From a virus, in the IMG/VR virus record IMGVR_UViG_3300032093_000188, positions 1 to 53,292 of that record: a DNA stretch of 53,292 nt. One strand, given 5' to 3'. The notes below the pieces were generated by a model that was given only the letters and a program-made list of their open reading frames with translations, ran no database searches and had not been told where the DNA came from. This document shows positions 29,829 to 36,592 of this stretch, piece by piece. Positions within the stretch are counted from its first letter, which is position 1, and each line of letters opens with the position of its first letter. A program made the translations under genes and the position numbers.

Positions 29829-29979
29829 AGGTTTTTAGTAGTAGTGGTTGGTTTTTCCTTTTGTTGAGAAGAAAGATACACCAGCTTTTGCCGTTGTCAA
29901 ATCTTTTCAATTCGCCGATTGAAATTTGCCAGCCTTTTGGGCAACGGTAGAAGTTGAAAAATGAAAACTCAAAAGCCAT
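29821..29979 (-). CDS. hypothetical protein (52 aa)
   Basis: ATG at 29979 (MAFEFSFFNFYRCPKGWQIS) to TGA at 29821. Beta-rich, resembling a small ligand- or DNA-binding sheet. Overlaps the sigma-like gene's end by 11 nt. Confidence 0.6.
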   Translation of the reverse strand: MAFEFSFFNFYRCPKGWQISIGELKRFDNGKSWCIFLLNKRKNQPLLLKTCA

Positions 29980-30490
29980 TTTTCAAAAGAGCTTGGGCCG
30001 CTGCGATTAGCTTCTTCCCTTGGCGGCATTTTTCAACATGGACAGTAGATGGTTTGACGTTATACTCGGCGCAAATTTGTTCAACGGGTTTTTCATTGAA
30101 CACGGCCTCGTAGAATAGTTTAAACCATTTGCTTTTTTTGGGGTTAATTTCTTGAATTGCTCGCTTTAAAAGGCGGCGATGAGTTTCAGGCTGTTCTTTA
30201 CTTTCGGCAGGTAGAGTGTCTAGGTTGTTTTCTTCGCCGATTGTTTCGTAGTTCTTGGAGAAGGTTTTCTTTTTATCCATCAAATCGACAAGTCTCCACC
30301 TTGTTCTTACGGAAAGAAAACCGTCAACGTTTTTATTTTCGTCAACAGTTCCAGCGCTCAGTCTTTTCCAAAAGTCAAGCAACACATTTTGCGCCAAATC
30401 TTTTGAATCGGCCTCAGAAAGGCCAGCCCCAACACCTCGGGCCGTGATTTCTTTGAACTTTTGGGTGTAGAATTCGTTGAAATTTAGCAC
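29969..30490 (-). CDS. sigma-70 family (ECF-like) factor
   Basis: 173 aa, GTG start at 30490. Region-2-like segment SEADSKDLAQNVLLDFWKRL then VRTRWRLVDLMDKKK; region-4-like segment EKPVEQICAEYNVKPSTVHV followed by KCRQGKKLIAAAQALL, the typical HTH placement of ECF sigma factors. It would redirect host RNA polymerase to phage promoters; the late tail operon upstream region, which lacks the usual TTGACA/TATAAT pair, is one candidate target. Sequence divergence leaves some doubt. Confidence 0.65.
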   Translation of the reverse strand: MLNFNEFYTQKFKEITARGVGAGLSEADSKDLAQNVLLDFWKRLSAGTVDENKNVDGFLSVRTRWRLVDLMDKKKTFSKNYETIGEENNLDTLPAESKEQPETHRRLLKRAIQEINPKKSKWFKLFYEAVFNEKPVEQICAEYNVKPSTVHVEKCRQGKKLIAAAQALLKNGF

Positions 30491-30714
30491 AGGATTTGGC
30501 TGATTTGGATTTCTCCTTCGAGAGGTTGCCAGTTGGAGTTTTCGAGTTTAGGATTAGAGACTTGTTGGCCGATGTGATAGCCCGAGTTTTTTTCTGCGGC
30601 GAAACAAATTAGTGTTGTTGCGGTTTCGGGAAATCCTCCAGCAATACTAATTTTTGAAATTCTAGAGGCTACCCATAAAGACTTTCGGGCGCTGTCAGTG
30701 TAGTATTCAATCAT
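30484..30714 (-). CDS. hypothetical protein (76 aa)
   Basis: MIEYYTDSARKSLWVASRIS start; short beta/alpha protein. Overlaps the sigma-like gene's GTG start by 7 nt. Confidence 0.65.
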   Translation of the reverse strand: MIEYYTDSARKSLWVASRISKISIAGGFPETATTLICFAAEKNSGYHIGQQVSNPKLENSNWQPLEGEIQISQILC

Positions 30715-30715
30715 A

Positions 30716-30889
30716 TTATCTTACTTTTAAGTTTTCTGCGACAGCCCATTCTTCGGCCTCTTTTCTGGCTTCTTCGGCGGTTTCGTATGAACCATATCCT
30801 GTTTGAACTGGTTCTGGAAAACCGTTAGAATCGTCAACAAGAACGGCAAACCATCCCCTTAGTCCGTGGCTAGTTGTTAGGTAATACAT
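30716..30889 (-). CDS. hypothetical protein (57 aa)
   Basis: ATG at 30889 encodes MYYLTTSHGLRGWFAVLVDD, then GYGSYETAEEARKEAEEWA, an AP2/integrase-arm-like sheet plus helix common in small phage proteins. Fits its interval precisely. Confidence 0.65.
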   Translation of the reverse strand: MYYLTTSHGLRGWFAVLVDDSNGFPEPVQTGYGSYETAEEARKEAEEWAVAENLKVR

Positions 30890-30890
30890 A

Positions 30891-31106
30891 TCAAAATTGA
30901 CTCAACTGTTTCTCCAAACGCTCAACCGTTTCTGCGCTGTGCCAGATTTCGGGTTTTGGGCCGCTGGTGTAGATTCCTTCTGTTGTTTTTACTTCTGTAT
31001 TTGGGGCCAAAATAAGAACCTTGGGTTGATAGATTCTAGAAAGCGGCGAAATGTCGGGCTTTTGGGCGCAAGAAGTTAGAAGGAGGATTAGAAGGAGTTT
31101 TTTCAT
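30891..31106 (-). CDS. small lipoprotein (71 aa), spanin candidate
   Basis: N-terminal lipoprotein signal MKKLLLILLLTSC with lipobox Cys at residue 13, then a proline-containing 58-residue mature chain ending in a helix. Size and signal fit an outer-membrane o-spanin, which would act with a membrane i-spanin at lysis; the nearby 31718-31966 coiled protein is a possible partner. Inference only. Confidence 0.65.
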   Translation of the reverse strand: MKKLLLILLLTSCAQKPDISPLSRIYQPKVLILAPNTEVKTTEGIYTSGPKPEIWHSAETVERLEKQLSQF

Positions 31107-31107
31107 G

Positions 31108-31716
31108 TTAGCAATTATTTTCTTTCAGCCATTCTTCTGTGGGTTTTTCTGATTCTCCATCGACATCCAAATACCAAGGCTCTCCTTTTTCAAATTTTTG
31201 GCAAGATTCATTGGCGAATTGAATGTCAGAATCTTCGGAATCAGCGAATTGTTTCTTCAAACATGAATAGGTGGTTCCTTCTACTGTGTAATTAGAATAT
31301 CCATAATCGGCGGAACAAAAGAATTTGCATGTTGAACATTTACCGTTCCTTTTAAAGAAATCAGTGCCAAGAGTTTTATCCTGTTGAATGGTTTTATCTC
31401 GGTTTTTGGCCGTAATTGGTTTATAGTCTCTCAACTTTGAGAAAATCTTTAGTTGAACATTATCACCGACTTCATACGAATCTCCTATTCCAGATGGATG
31501 GATGGCATGAATTTCGCCGCGAAATCCATCTTTTGTTTTTGAAAAACAGGCGATTGCGTTTCTGGCGTTCCAATCAAAAGTCTTATAAACCTTTCCCGCA
31601 TATAAACCAATACCAACGCCTTCTGGTAACTTGTCCAGAGAAACGTTAATCGTTGGAAAACCAATTGCTGCTCCTTGGCCGATTCCTTTTACTCTTTTGG
31701 TAATTATTGTTTTCAT
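31108..31716 (-). CDS. riboflavin kinase-like protein with Cys-rich extension
   Basis: 202 aa. Residues ~1-105 match the flavokinase barrel: KRVKGIGQGAAIGFPTINVS (G-GRG--LGFPTaN block), VGIGLYAGKVYK, NAIACFSKTKDGFRGEIHAI and VGDNVQLKIFSKLRDYKPI. The family converts riboflavin to FMN with ATP. The C-terminal ~95 residues add a cysteine set (CSTCKFFC, SCLKKQ, SCQKFE) resembling a metal-binding module not present in RibF. The FAD-dependent ThyX in the same genome gives a plausible use for flavin. Confidence 0.75.
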   Translation of the reverse strand: MKTIITKRVKGIGQGAAIGFPTINVSLDKLPEGVGIGLYAGKVYKTFDWNARNAIACFSKTKDGFRGEIHAIHPSGIGDSYEVGDNVQLKIFSKLRDYKPITAKNRDKTIQQDKTLGTDFFKRNGKCSTCKFFCSADYGYSNYTVEGTTYSCLKKQFADSEDSDIQFANESCQKFEKGEPWYLDVDGESEKPTEEWLKENNC

Positions 31717-31717
31717 A

Positions 31718-31966
31718 TTATTTCTGGAAAAATTTCTTGATTTCGGCCAGTTTTTTCTTTTCTTCGACTATTTCTGAAACAATTTCGTCCGCATAGGCTT
31801 GACTTTCGGTTGTGGTTTTTGATCTAGCAACTTGGCGCTGTTTATCCAGTTTGTCAAGCCGCGAATCAAATTTCTCAAGAAGATCAAAATAAACAGTCTG
31901 ATTTTTCAACCGAAAGTATTGCGTAACGACTTCTAAGAAAGACTGAATGAGGGCGAAGATTGTCAT
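31718..31966 (-). CDS. coiled-coil protein, possible i-spanin-like (82 aa)
   Basis: Short hydrophobic-amphipathic start (MTIFALIQSFLEVVTQYFRL) then coiled coil (DSRLDKLDKQRQVARSKTTT, EIVEEKKKLAEIKKF). Lies next to the endolysin, separated only by an HNH endonuclease. The N-terminal helix is weak for a membrane anchor. Confidence 0.6.
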   Translation of the reverse strand: MTIFALIQSFLEVVTQYFRLKNQTVYFDLLEKFDSRLDKLDKQRQVARSKTTTESQAYADEIVSEIVEEKKKLAEIKKFFQK

Positions 31967-32613
31967 TTGTTTTTAATGCTTTCTAGCTCGGAAGATAAAG
32001 CTATTGTTGGCTTATTTAAGGTAGGCGGAATTTCATGTTCGTCAAGTTCAAATTTGGCAAATTCTCCATGTATTTGGATCGCTGCTTTTCTATAAGCATC
32101 ACGAGCATCTTCCTCTCTTTTAAAGTATCCTAAATGATAATTTATGCCCTTATTTGTTATTCCAACCCTCCATTTATTCGCATATTTGGCAAAGCAAACG
32201 CCTTTATATTTACTGCTCGCATTCTTGTTTCCCTCTCTATTCAGGGAGTTTTGATTGTAATCAACTAATCTAAGATTTGATACTTTGTTATTCAGTGGGT
32301 TCCCATCTACATGGTCTATTAAAAGATTCATTGGGTCAATATCATGAGCTAAAGCATATACAATTCGATGTACGAAATGTACATTTCCATATATGTTAAT
32401 TCTCCATGAGATTTTCTTTTTTCTTCCTCTTAATTTTTCTAGGCCACCAGCGGGTTTTCCAGCGCTATCTCTGTTAAATTCGATCCAACGGCCATCGCTA
32501 GAAAAATGATGACGAGGACGGGTTTTCCATCTTAATCCTGTTGGACTATTCTCATCAACTTCAAAAGTCTCCTTAAGAAGCTCGATTGGTAGTGATCTTG
32601 GCTTGCAACTCAT
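31963..32613 (-). CDS. HNH homing endonuclease with AP2 DNA-binding domain
   Basis: 216 aa. HNH core VHRIVYALAHDIDPMNLLID followed by HVDGNPLNNKVSNLRLVDY, then an AP2/ERF sheet SKYKGVCFAKYANKWRVGIT with YFKREEDARDAYRKAA helix. This HNH-AP2 fusion is a standard mobile phage endonuclease. It overlaps its neighbours by 4 nt on both sides, so it has fitted cleanly between two possible lysis genes. Confidence 0.9.
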   Translation of the reverse strand: MSCKPRSLPIELLKETFEVDENSPTGLRWKTRPRHHFSSDGRWIEFNRDSAGKPAGGLEKLRGRKKKISWRINIYGNVHFVHRIVYALAHDIDPMNLLIDHVDGNPLNNKVSNLRLVDYNQNSLNREGNKNASSKYKGVCFAKYANKWRVGITNKGINYHLGYFKREEDARDAYRKAAIQIHGEFAKFELDEHEIPPTLNKPTIALSSELESIKNK

Positions 32614-33185
32614 TTCGTCGCTTGAAAATGCATTGCGTCATATCCCCAAAAAGCGCCAGCAGAAAGCCACCCCTCTTTAGCAAATTCTTCCATAATTTCC
32701 AATGGCATGTCGGCTTTCATAGGCCAAGAATCTCTAAACGTATTATCGTCAGCGTCAAGGTCAATGGCCGCTCCCCATGCATGAACGCTATAACTAGAAC
32801 CGCCACGTTTATTGCGGAAATTATAAACGCCGCCAAAATCTTCTGCCTCTTCAAGAATTTCGCGGTTTTTGCCATATTTTTCTCCAATACTTTTCAATAC
32901 GCGAACGAGAGAATCGGCCACTTTCTTATGGCAACGGAATTTTGTAATCTTTTTACCCTCGTAAAAGGTCGTAAATGGAAAATTTACAGTTACAAGATTT
33001 CTTTCGTCTCCAGGATTTCCGTAGAATCGACACATAGAAGCGGTATCACTTTTCGGCCACGGATTGGGGTTTGGCATTAGCGAACGAAGATGTTTTTGGC
33101 AAGCGGCGATTGATTTTGGCCCCCAAAATCCGTCTGGAGTCGCGCCGATTTTTGATTGAATTGATTTGATTTGCTCTGTTGTCAT
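32610..33185 (-). CDS. M15-family endolysin with N-terminal PG-binding domain
   Basis: 191 aa. Residues ~5-32 (IKSIQSKIGATPDGFWGPKS) resemble a peptidoglycan-binding repeat. The catalytic part has the M15/VanY zinc triad: SSYSVHAWGAAIDLDADDN (SxHxxGxAxD) and the terminal YDAMHFQATK (second His). These enzymes cut the L-Ala-D-Glu or D-Ala crosslink of murein, releasing virions. N-terminal binding domains on endolysins occur in Gram-negative phages. First gene after a short gap and the tRNA-like element. Confidence 0.85.
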   Translation of the reverse strand: MTTEQIKSIQSKIGATPDGFWGPKSIAACQKHLRSLMPNPNPWPKSDTASMCRFYGNPGDERNLVTVNFPFTTFYEGKKITKFRCHKKVADSLVRVLKSIGEKYGKNREILEEAEDFGGVYNFRNKRGGSSYSVHAWGAAIDLDADDNTFRDSWPMKADMPLEIMEEFAKEGWLSAGAFWGYDAMHFQATK

Positions 33186-33200
33186 GTTGTTTTGGTTATA

Positions 33201-33272
33201 TTAACTGATTGTTTTCAAATATTCTCCGAATGAATCGGGGGTCCAGACTTTGCCGACATTGTTGTAGCTCAT
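33201..33272 (-). CDS. 23-aa ORF, possible remnant of an amidase N-terminus
   Basis: ATG at 33272 encodes MSYNNVGKVWTPDSFGEYLK and stops two codons later than TI. The NVGKVWTPdsF pattern recalls the start of phage N-acetylmuramoyl-L-alanine amidases (memory-based). It may be a decayed lysis gene or a microprotein. Confidence 0.4.
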   Translation of the reverse strand: MSYNNVGKVWTPDSFGEYLKTIS

Positions 33273-33296
33273 AGTTTTTGTTTTTTGTTTTTAAAT

Positions 33297-33416
33297 TGGT
33301 CGCCCGCAGGGATTTGAACCCCTTCTCTCCAGCCATAGGAGCGCTTTAACGATTGCTAGATCGTCACATTTTCGTCTCTAGCAAGACTACTTTGTGCCTA
33401 GTTAAGCTATTGGGCG
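33297..33416 (-). tRNA. tRNA-like element, aberrant, anticodon unassigned
   Basis: A T-arm (GGGG-TTCAAAT-CCCT) followed by GCGGGCG and an encoded ACCA pairs its GGGCG with CGCCC at 33412-33416, giving acceptor and T-arm of a tRNA. A D-arm-like segment TAGCTTAACTAGGCA follows the 5' end. At 120 nt it is too long: between D- and T-arms lie three hairpins, GTCT-TGCTAG-AGAC, ACGAT-CTAGCA-ATCGT and CTCC-TATGGCT-GGAG. The first two loops are perfect complements (33353-33360 and 33377-33384 form an 8-bp alternative helix). It may be a tRNA with an insertion, a decayed type II tRNA, or a tRNA mimic. Confidence 0.6.
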
Positions 33417-33442
33417 GTTTTTGGTAAGTTTTTTGTTGGTTT

Positions 33443-33685
33443 TTACCGAAAACAAGCTTGGTTATATCCTTCGGGCGAATCTGGGAAATACAACTCATCC
33501 TCGTAAAGGTAGGTTTTCTTGCCGCAGTCAAATTGGACGGTTAAGTTTTGACCGAGGCTATTTTGTGCTACAGTGGTTCCAGTTTCGCCGAAAAGTGCGG
33601 GAATTCCATTGAAAGATTCAATAGCGCTGAGGTTTTTCGCCACTGCGACTCTTTTGCCGATTAGGGTTTTGGGTTTTGGTGTCAT
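33443..33685 (-). CDS. hypothetical protein (80 aa)
   Basis: Starts MTPKPKTLIGKRVAVAKNLS with a KOW/SH3-like sheet (TVAQNSLGQNLTVQFDCGKK). First gene behind a promoter. Confidence 0.7.
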   Translation of the reverse strand: MTPKPKTLIGKRVAVAKNLSAIESFNGIPALFGETGTTVAQNSLGQNLTVQFDCGKKTYLYEDELYFPDSPEGYNQACFR

Positions 33686-33690
33686 AAATT

Positions 33691-33718
33691 ATTTTAGCTT
33701 AGTTTTTCAGTTTGTCAA
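33691..33718 (-). promoter_or_regulatory. promoter for the gene starting at 33685
   Basis: -35 TTGACA (33713-33718), 16-nt spacer, -10 TAAAAT (33691-33696), 5 nt to ATG. The -35 box overlaps the stop of the next upstream gene. Confidence 0.6.
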
Positions 33719-33819
33719 CCAACATTCGGCGGAAATGTGCCATTCTTCCAACAAGAAAACACAAAATAAATCAAACAAAACGCCCCAATCAATAAAAGAT
33801 AGTCTTGCGGATATTTCAT
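33715..33819 (-). CDS. 34-aa single-pass membrane microprotein
   Basis: ATG at 33819 encodes MKYPQDYLLLIGAFCLIYFV, one membrane helix, then a short Cys/Trp/Pro tail; TGA at 33715. Confidence 0.55.
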   Translation of the reverse strand: MKYPQDYLLLIGAFCLIYFVFSCWKNGTFPPNVG

Positions 33820-33829
33820 CGCGGCCAAA

Positions 33830-34024
33830 TTAGTGAACATACTTGATGAAACCTTTCTTGTTTTGGAGGAGAATTTTCTGCGAGAGAGTCATTTTTTCAG
33901 TGAGAATTATATGTTTTTCGGCGAAAACTTGTTCGTAGGTTACGGAAAATTTCCCATGCGCGGCATAGAGCATGCCAAACACCATTGCAAAAGATAGGGA
34001 TGCGGTGATTAGGAAGGGTTTCAT
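33830..34024 (-). CDS. small membrane or secreted protein (64 aa)
   Basis: Hydrophobic N-terminus (FLITASLSFAMVFGMLYAAH) then a basic soluble part. Could be a signal anchor. ATGA overlap with upstream gene. Confidence 0.65.
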   Translation of the reverse strand: MKPFLITASLSFAMVFGMLYAAHGKFSVTYEQVFAEKHIILTEKMTLSQKILLQNKKGFIKYVH

Positions 34025-34305
34025 TCGAGGACTTCTAGGGCTACTTTACCACAGTTTTCGGCGGTTGTCAACCATGCAAATAAGGTTAAATGGTTGTCGC
34101 CGATAATTTCTACATGTTGAATTTCCAAGTCGGCAATTTCTTCGCCGAAAACATTTTGAATGCTAAGACTATACAATCCAAGCGGAAACCGTTCGTCAAT
34201 ACTTTTGGCCGTTTCTTTTAGCAAGTTTAGCTCTGTCTCCCAAACACTGTTATGATGTTTGGCGAAAAGAGGGGATTCGTCAACGAGTTTTAGTTTGGTT
34301 GTCAT
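34021..34305 (-). CDS. hypothetical protein (94 aa)
   Basis: MTTKLKLVDESPLFAKHHNS start; mixed alpha/beta with LQHVEI-type strands near the end. First gene of its unit. Confidence 0.7.
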   Translation of the reverse strand: MTTKLKLVDESPLFAKHHNSVWETELNLLKETAKSIDERFPLGLYSLSIQNVFGEEIADLEIQHVEIIGDNHLTLFAWLTTAENCGKVALEVLE

Positions 34306-34310
34306 TACAC

Positions 34311-34339
34311 AAGTAACTCTAGGGATTTGCTTTTGTCAA
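34311..34339 (-). promoter_or_regulatory. promoter for the gene starting at 34305
   Basis: -35 TTGACA (34334-34339), 17-nt spacer, -10 TTACTT (34311-34316), 5 nt to ATG. Confidence 0.5.
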
Positions 34340-34635
34340 GTTTTTTTGTTTTCGCGGAGTTTGAAAAGGGTGATTCCTTCGTTTAGGTCTTTTAGTTTTT
34401 CTTCTGTTCTTTCTATTTCCTTTTCGAGAAGAGGTTGGAGGAAAGACTTGGCCTGTTCAAGGGTTTCAAAGTATTGTTCGTGGTTTGTTTTTCGGGCCAC
34501 GGCTTTAAAAATGTCATTTTCGCCCTCGAAAAGAGCACGTTGAACCAGCCAAACACTTTTTTCATTGGCTTTTTGAACCAAAACTTCATGGATTGAGAAG
34601 GTGTGAGATTGGGCCTTATAAAAAGTTTTATACAT
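34336..34635 (-). CDS. hypothetical protein (99 aa)
   Basis: Beta-type first half (MYKTFYKAQSHTFSIHEVLV) and a long C-terminal helix (LQPLLEKEIERTEEKLKDLN). Overlaps the SpoU gene by 8 nt. Confidence 0.7.
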   Translation of the reverse strand: MYKTFYKAQSHTFSIHEVLVQKANEKSVWLVQRALFEGENDIFKAVARKTNHEQYFETLEQAKSFLQPLLEKEIERTEEKLKDLNEGITLFKLRENKKT

Positions 34636-35089
34636 CGAATTCCTTTCTCTTCGTCATTCGGTCATACAAAATGACATTAGCTGTTGCGGCTAAATTCATG
34701 CAGTGGTTCGTTGGAACATAAACCTTATATTTCGCAAACTTGAGAACGCGGTCATCAAGGGTTGAATCCTCACTGCCGAATACATACATGGCTCGTTCTG
34801 GATGAACAAAATTACAAAGATTAGTCGCTCCGTCCACTAAATCAACCGCTACAACTTCGCAATCCTTTGGAACAGACGCTTCAATATCTTGGACTTCTAG
34901 AAGAGGAATGTGTTTGTGAGCTTTTTGGGTGTCGAGCTTGGATTTATTGTATCTTTGGCCCGAAACAACAATCAAATCAGCGCCATAACAACCCGCCGCA
35001 CGAAGAACGCCGCCAACATTGCTGGCAGATTTTGGGCGGTCAAGAGCAATGCAGGAGTAGCCGCGTTTTTGTTTTTTGTGTTTAATCAT
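34628..35089 (-). CDS. SpoU/TrmH-family RNA methyltransferase
   Basis: 153 aa. SPOUT-knot motifs in order: motif 1 SASNVGGVLRAAGCYGADL (N..G...R), motif 2 AMYVFGSEDSTL and motif 3 CMNLAATANVILYDRM. Members methylate 2'-OH of tRNA or rRNA riboses using SAM. Short, single-domain form similar to TrmL-type enzymes. Its target could be host tRNA or the tRNA-like RNA 1.3 kb away; no direct evidence. Confidence 0.85.
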   Translation of the reverse strand: MIKHKKQKRGYSCIALDRPKSASNVGGVLRAAGCYGADLIVVSGQRYNKSKLDTQKAHKHIPLLEVQDIEASVPKDCEVVAVDLVDGATNLCNFVHPERAMYVFGSEDSTLDDRVLKFAKYKVYVPTNHCMNLAATANVILYDRMTKRKEFDV

Positions 35090-35295
35090 TTTTCTAATTT
35101 CGGATTTTCAAAGCTCCAAAGTTCGTGCGAATCAATCTCAACAACCCAATCTGGTTGTTTGGGCAAAGGTTCGCAAGCCTCGTTGGCTCGATAGAATTCT
35201 TGCGGATAGGAGAACCACTCGTATTTCTTATCGGCGGGAATTAGGTAGTTATGGCCGTCATCATCGGTTGTGAATTTAAATCTCTTGTTTTCCAT
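35086..35295 (-). CDS. hypothetical protein (69 aa)
   Basis: ATG at 35295 (MENKRFKFTTDDDGHNYLIP) overlapping the upstream gene's end by 20 nt; ends SHELWSFENPKLEK. Aromatic and acidic. Confidence 0.7.
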   Translation of the reverse strand: MENKRFKFTTDDDGHNYLIPADKKYEWFSYPQEFYRANEACEPLPKQPDWVVEIDSHELWSFENPKLEK

Positions 35296-35650
35296 ATTCG
35301 TAAACGCACTCATCGAAATCCAATTTGTCTTTAACCATGTCCCAAATTTCTTCTGGATCGCTGCTTTCTTTAAAATCGTCTGCGTAATACTTTGAAACCT
35401 CAAAATACTTGAGAATGTCGTCTTTGCTCATTTCGCCAATGATTTCTTCCAAAGATTTGTCGTCAATATAAAGGCTGGAGAACCACATATCGCATCCTCC
35501 TTCGTCATTATATTCGCTATGACCCTCAAATTCAAAGGTTTTGGCGTCTGGTTTGAAAAGACAAATCCATTGGCCGATAGAATCTAGGTATTCTTCTTCG
35601 GCGGCGGATTGTTTGGCTTTGAGGGCTTCGTTGATTTCAGTTAGTTTCAT
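35276..35650 (-). CDS. acidic hypothetical protein, paralogue of next (124 aa)
   Basis: Contains FEFEGHSEYNDEGGCDMWFS then LYIDDKSLEE; the upstream neighbour has ISFEGGENYNDEEYYDDLMD then FYVDGESV, so the two look like diverged tandem copies. Very acidic. Function unknown. Confidence 0.7.
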   Translation of the reverse strand: MKLTEINEALKAKQSAAEEEYLDSIGQWICLFKPDAKTFEFEGHSEYNDEGGCDMWFSSLYIDDKSLEEIIGEMSKDDILKYFEVSKYYADDFKESSDPEEIWDMVKDKLDFDECVYEYGKQEI

Positions 35651-36029
35651 ATGAGCAGGTTTTGGTTTTGATGAATTCTGGCATTTGGTTCATTAGTTCT
35701 TCTTTAATTTCGCGCCATTGATCCCACGGGTCTTCTTCGTCTGTATAGGGAGACTTTTCGCCGAAAAGTTTTTCGTAAACTTGAGAACCGAGTTTAAAAT
35801 TAGACTGAACGGATTCTCCATCAACATAAAAATCCATCAGGTCGTCGTAATATTCCTCGTCGTTGTAGTTTTCGCCACCTTCAAAAGAAATAGATTTCGC
35901 CTCAAAGAATTCAACCACTCCTTTTAGAAATTTTTGTTGCTCTTGTTCTAGGCTTTTTTCGTAAGCCTCTGTTAGAGGTTTGATGCTCATTTGATAGGTT
36001 TGGTTTAGGGTTTTAAGCGGGTGGTTCAT
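35637..36029 (-). CDS. acidic hypothetical protein, paralogue of previous (130 aa)
   Basis: Helical N-terminus (TYQMSIKPLTEAYEKSLEQE), then the shared FEGxxxYNDE block and an acidic YTDEEDPWDQWREIKEELM. Overlaps the downstream paralogue by 14 nt. Confidence 0.7.
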   Translation of the reverse strand: MNHPLKTLNQTYQMSIKPLTEAYEKSLEQEQQKFLKGVVEFFEAKSISFEGGENYNDEEYYDDLMDFYVDGESVQSNFKLGSQVYEKLFGEKSPYTDEEDPWDQWREIKEELMNQMPEFIKTKTCSYETN

Positions 36030-36370
36030 AGAGTTTTTGAGAGTTTTTTCGCTTTTTTATACATCCAAGGCTCTAGTGGAATTTTCAATAACCAATCGGC
36101 TACGGTTGGAATAAAGCCAAAATCCTCCAACATGTGTTGTTCTCCGACTATTCTCACTGGAATTTCTTTCCCAACGGAGTTTTTAATGATTTGGCCGAAA
36201 ATCTTTTCCGCCATAAAGATTCCCTCCGAGTGATGCCTCAGAGCGCGGTGTTGTGCCTCCGCAATATAAGATTTGCTTTCGTCAAACCAGCAATGTAGTG
36301 GAAGGTAGTCTTCCAGCTTACCGCCAAATTTCTTTGCGGAGCTTTTTGCGTGAAAGTATGAATGGGCCAT
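36026..36370 (-). CDS. DUF6915-like protein (114 aa)
   Basis: ATG at 36370 (MAHSYFHAKSSAKKFGGKLE). The set HAxSSAkkFGG, LHCWFDESKSYIAEAQHRAL, RHHSEGIFMAEKIFG and GEQHMLEDFGFIPTVADWL matches a conserved phage/bacterial family I know as DUF6915. His-rich and possibly metal-binding, but no activity is known to me. Confidence 0.75.
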   Translation of the reverse strand: MAHSYFHAKSSAKKFGGKLEDYLPLHCWFDESKSYIAEAQHRALRHHSEGIFMAEKIFGQIIKNSVGKEIPVRIVGEQHMLEDFGFIPTVADWLLKIPLEPWMYKKAKKLSKTL

Positions 36371-36371
36371 A

Positions 36372-36590
36372 TTATTCGTAAGTATGAACAACCTCCTGAA
36401 CAAGAACTAATTCCGCCGCGTAATGTTGGTCTTGTCCTTGTAAATTTAGGATAACATTTTTAGCGTCTTGCTCTGTGTCAAAGTAGCCCCTCAATGAGTA
36501 GTCTTCATCGTAATACGCTCCTAAAACTGGAGGTTGTTTGAGAAGCCCATCAGGACTGCGTTCGTAGAATTTGTATTTAAAGGTTAGCAT
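36372..36590 (-). CDS. hypothetical protein (72 aa)
   Basis: MLTFKYKFYERSPDGLLKQP start with GYFDTEQDAKNVILNLQ, a small sheet-helix protein. First gene behind its promoter. Confidence 0.7.
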   Translation of the reverse strand: MLTFKYKFYERSPDGLLKQPPVLGAYYDEDYSLRGYFDTEQDAKNVILNLQGQDQHYAAELVLVQEVVHTYE

Positions 36591-36592
36591 GT

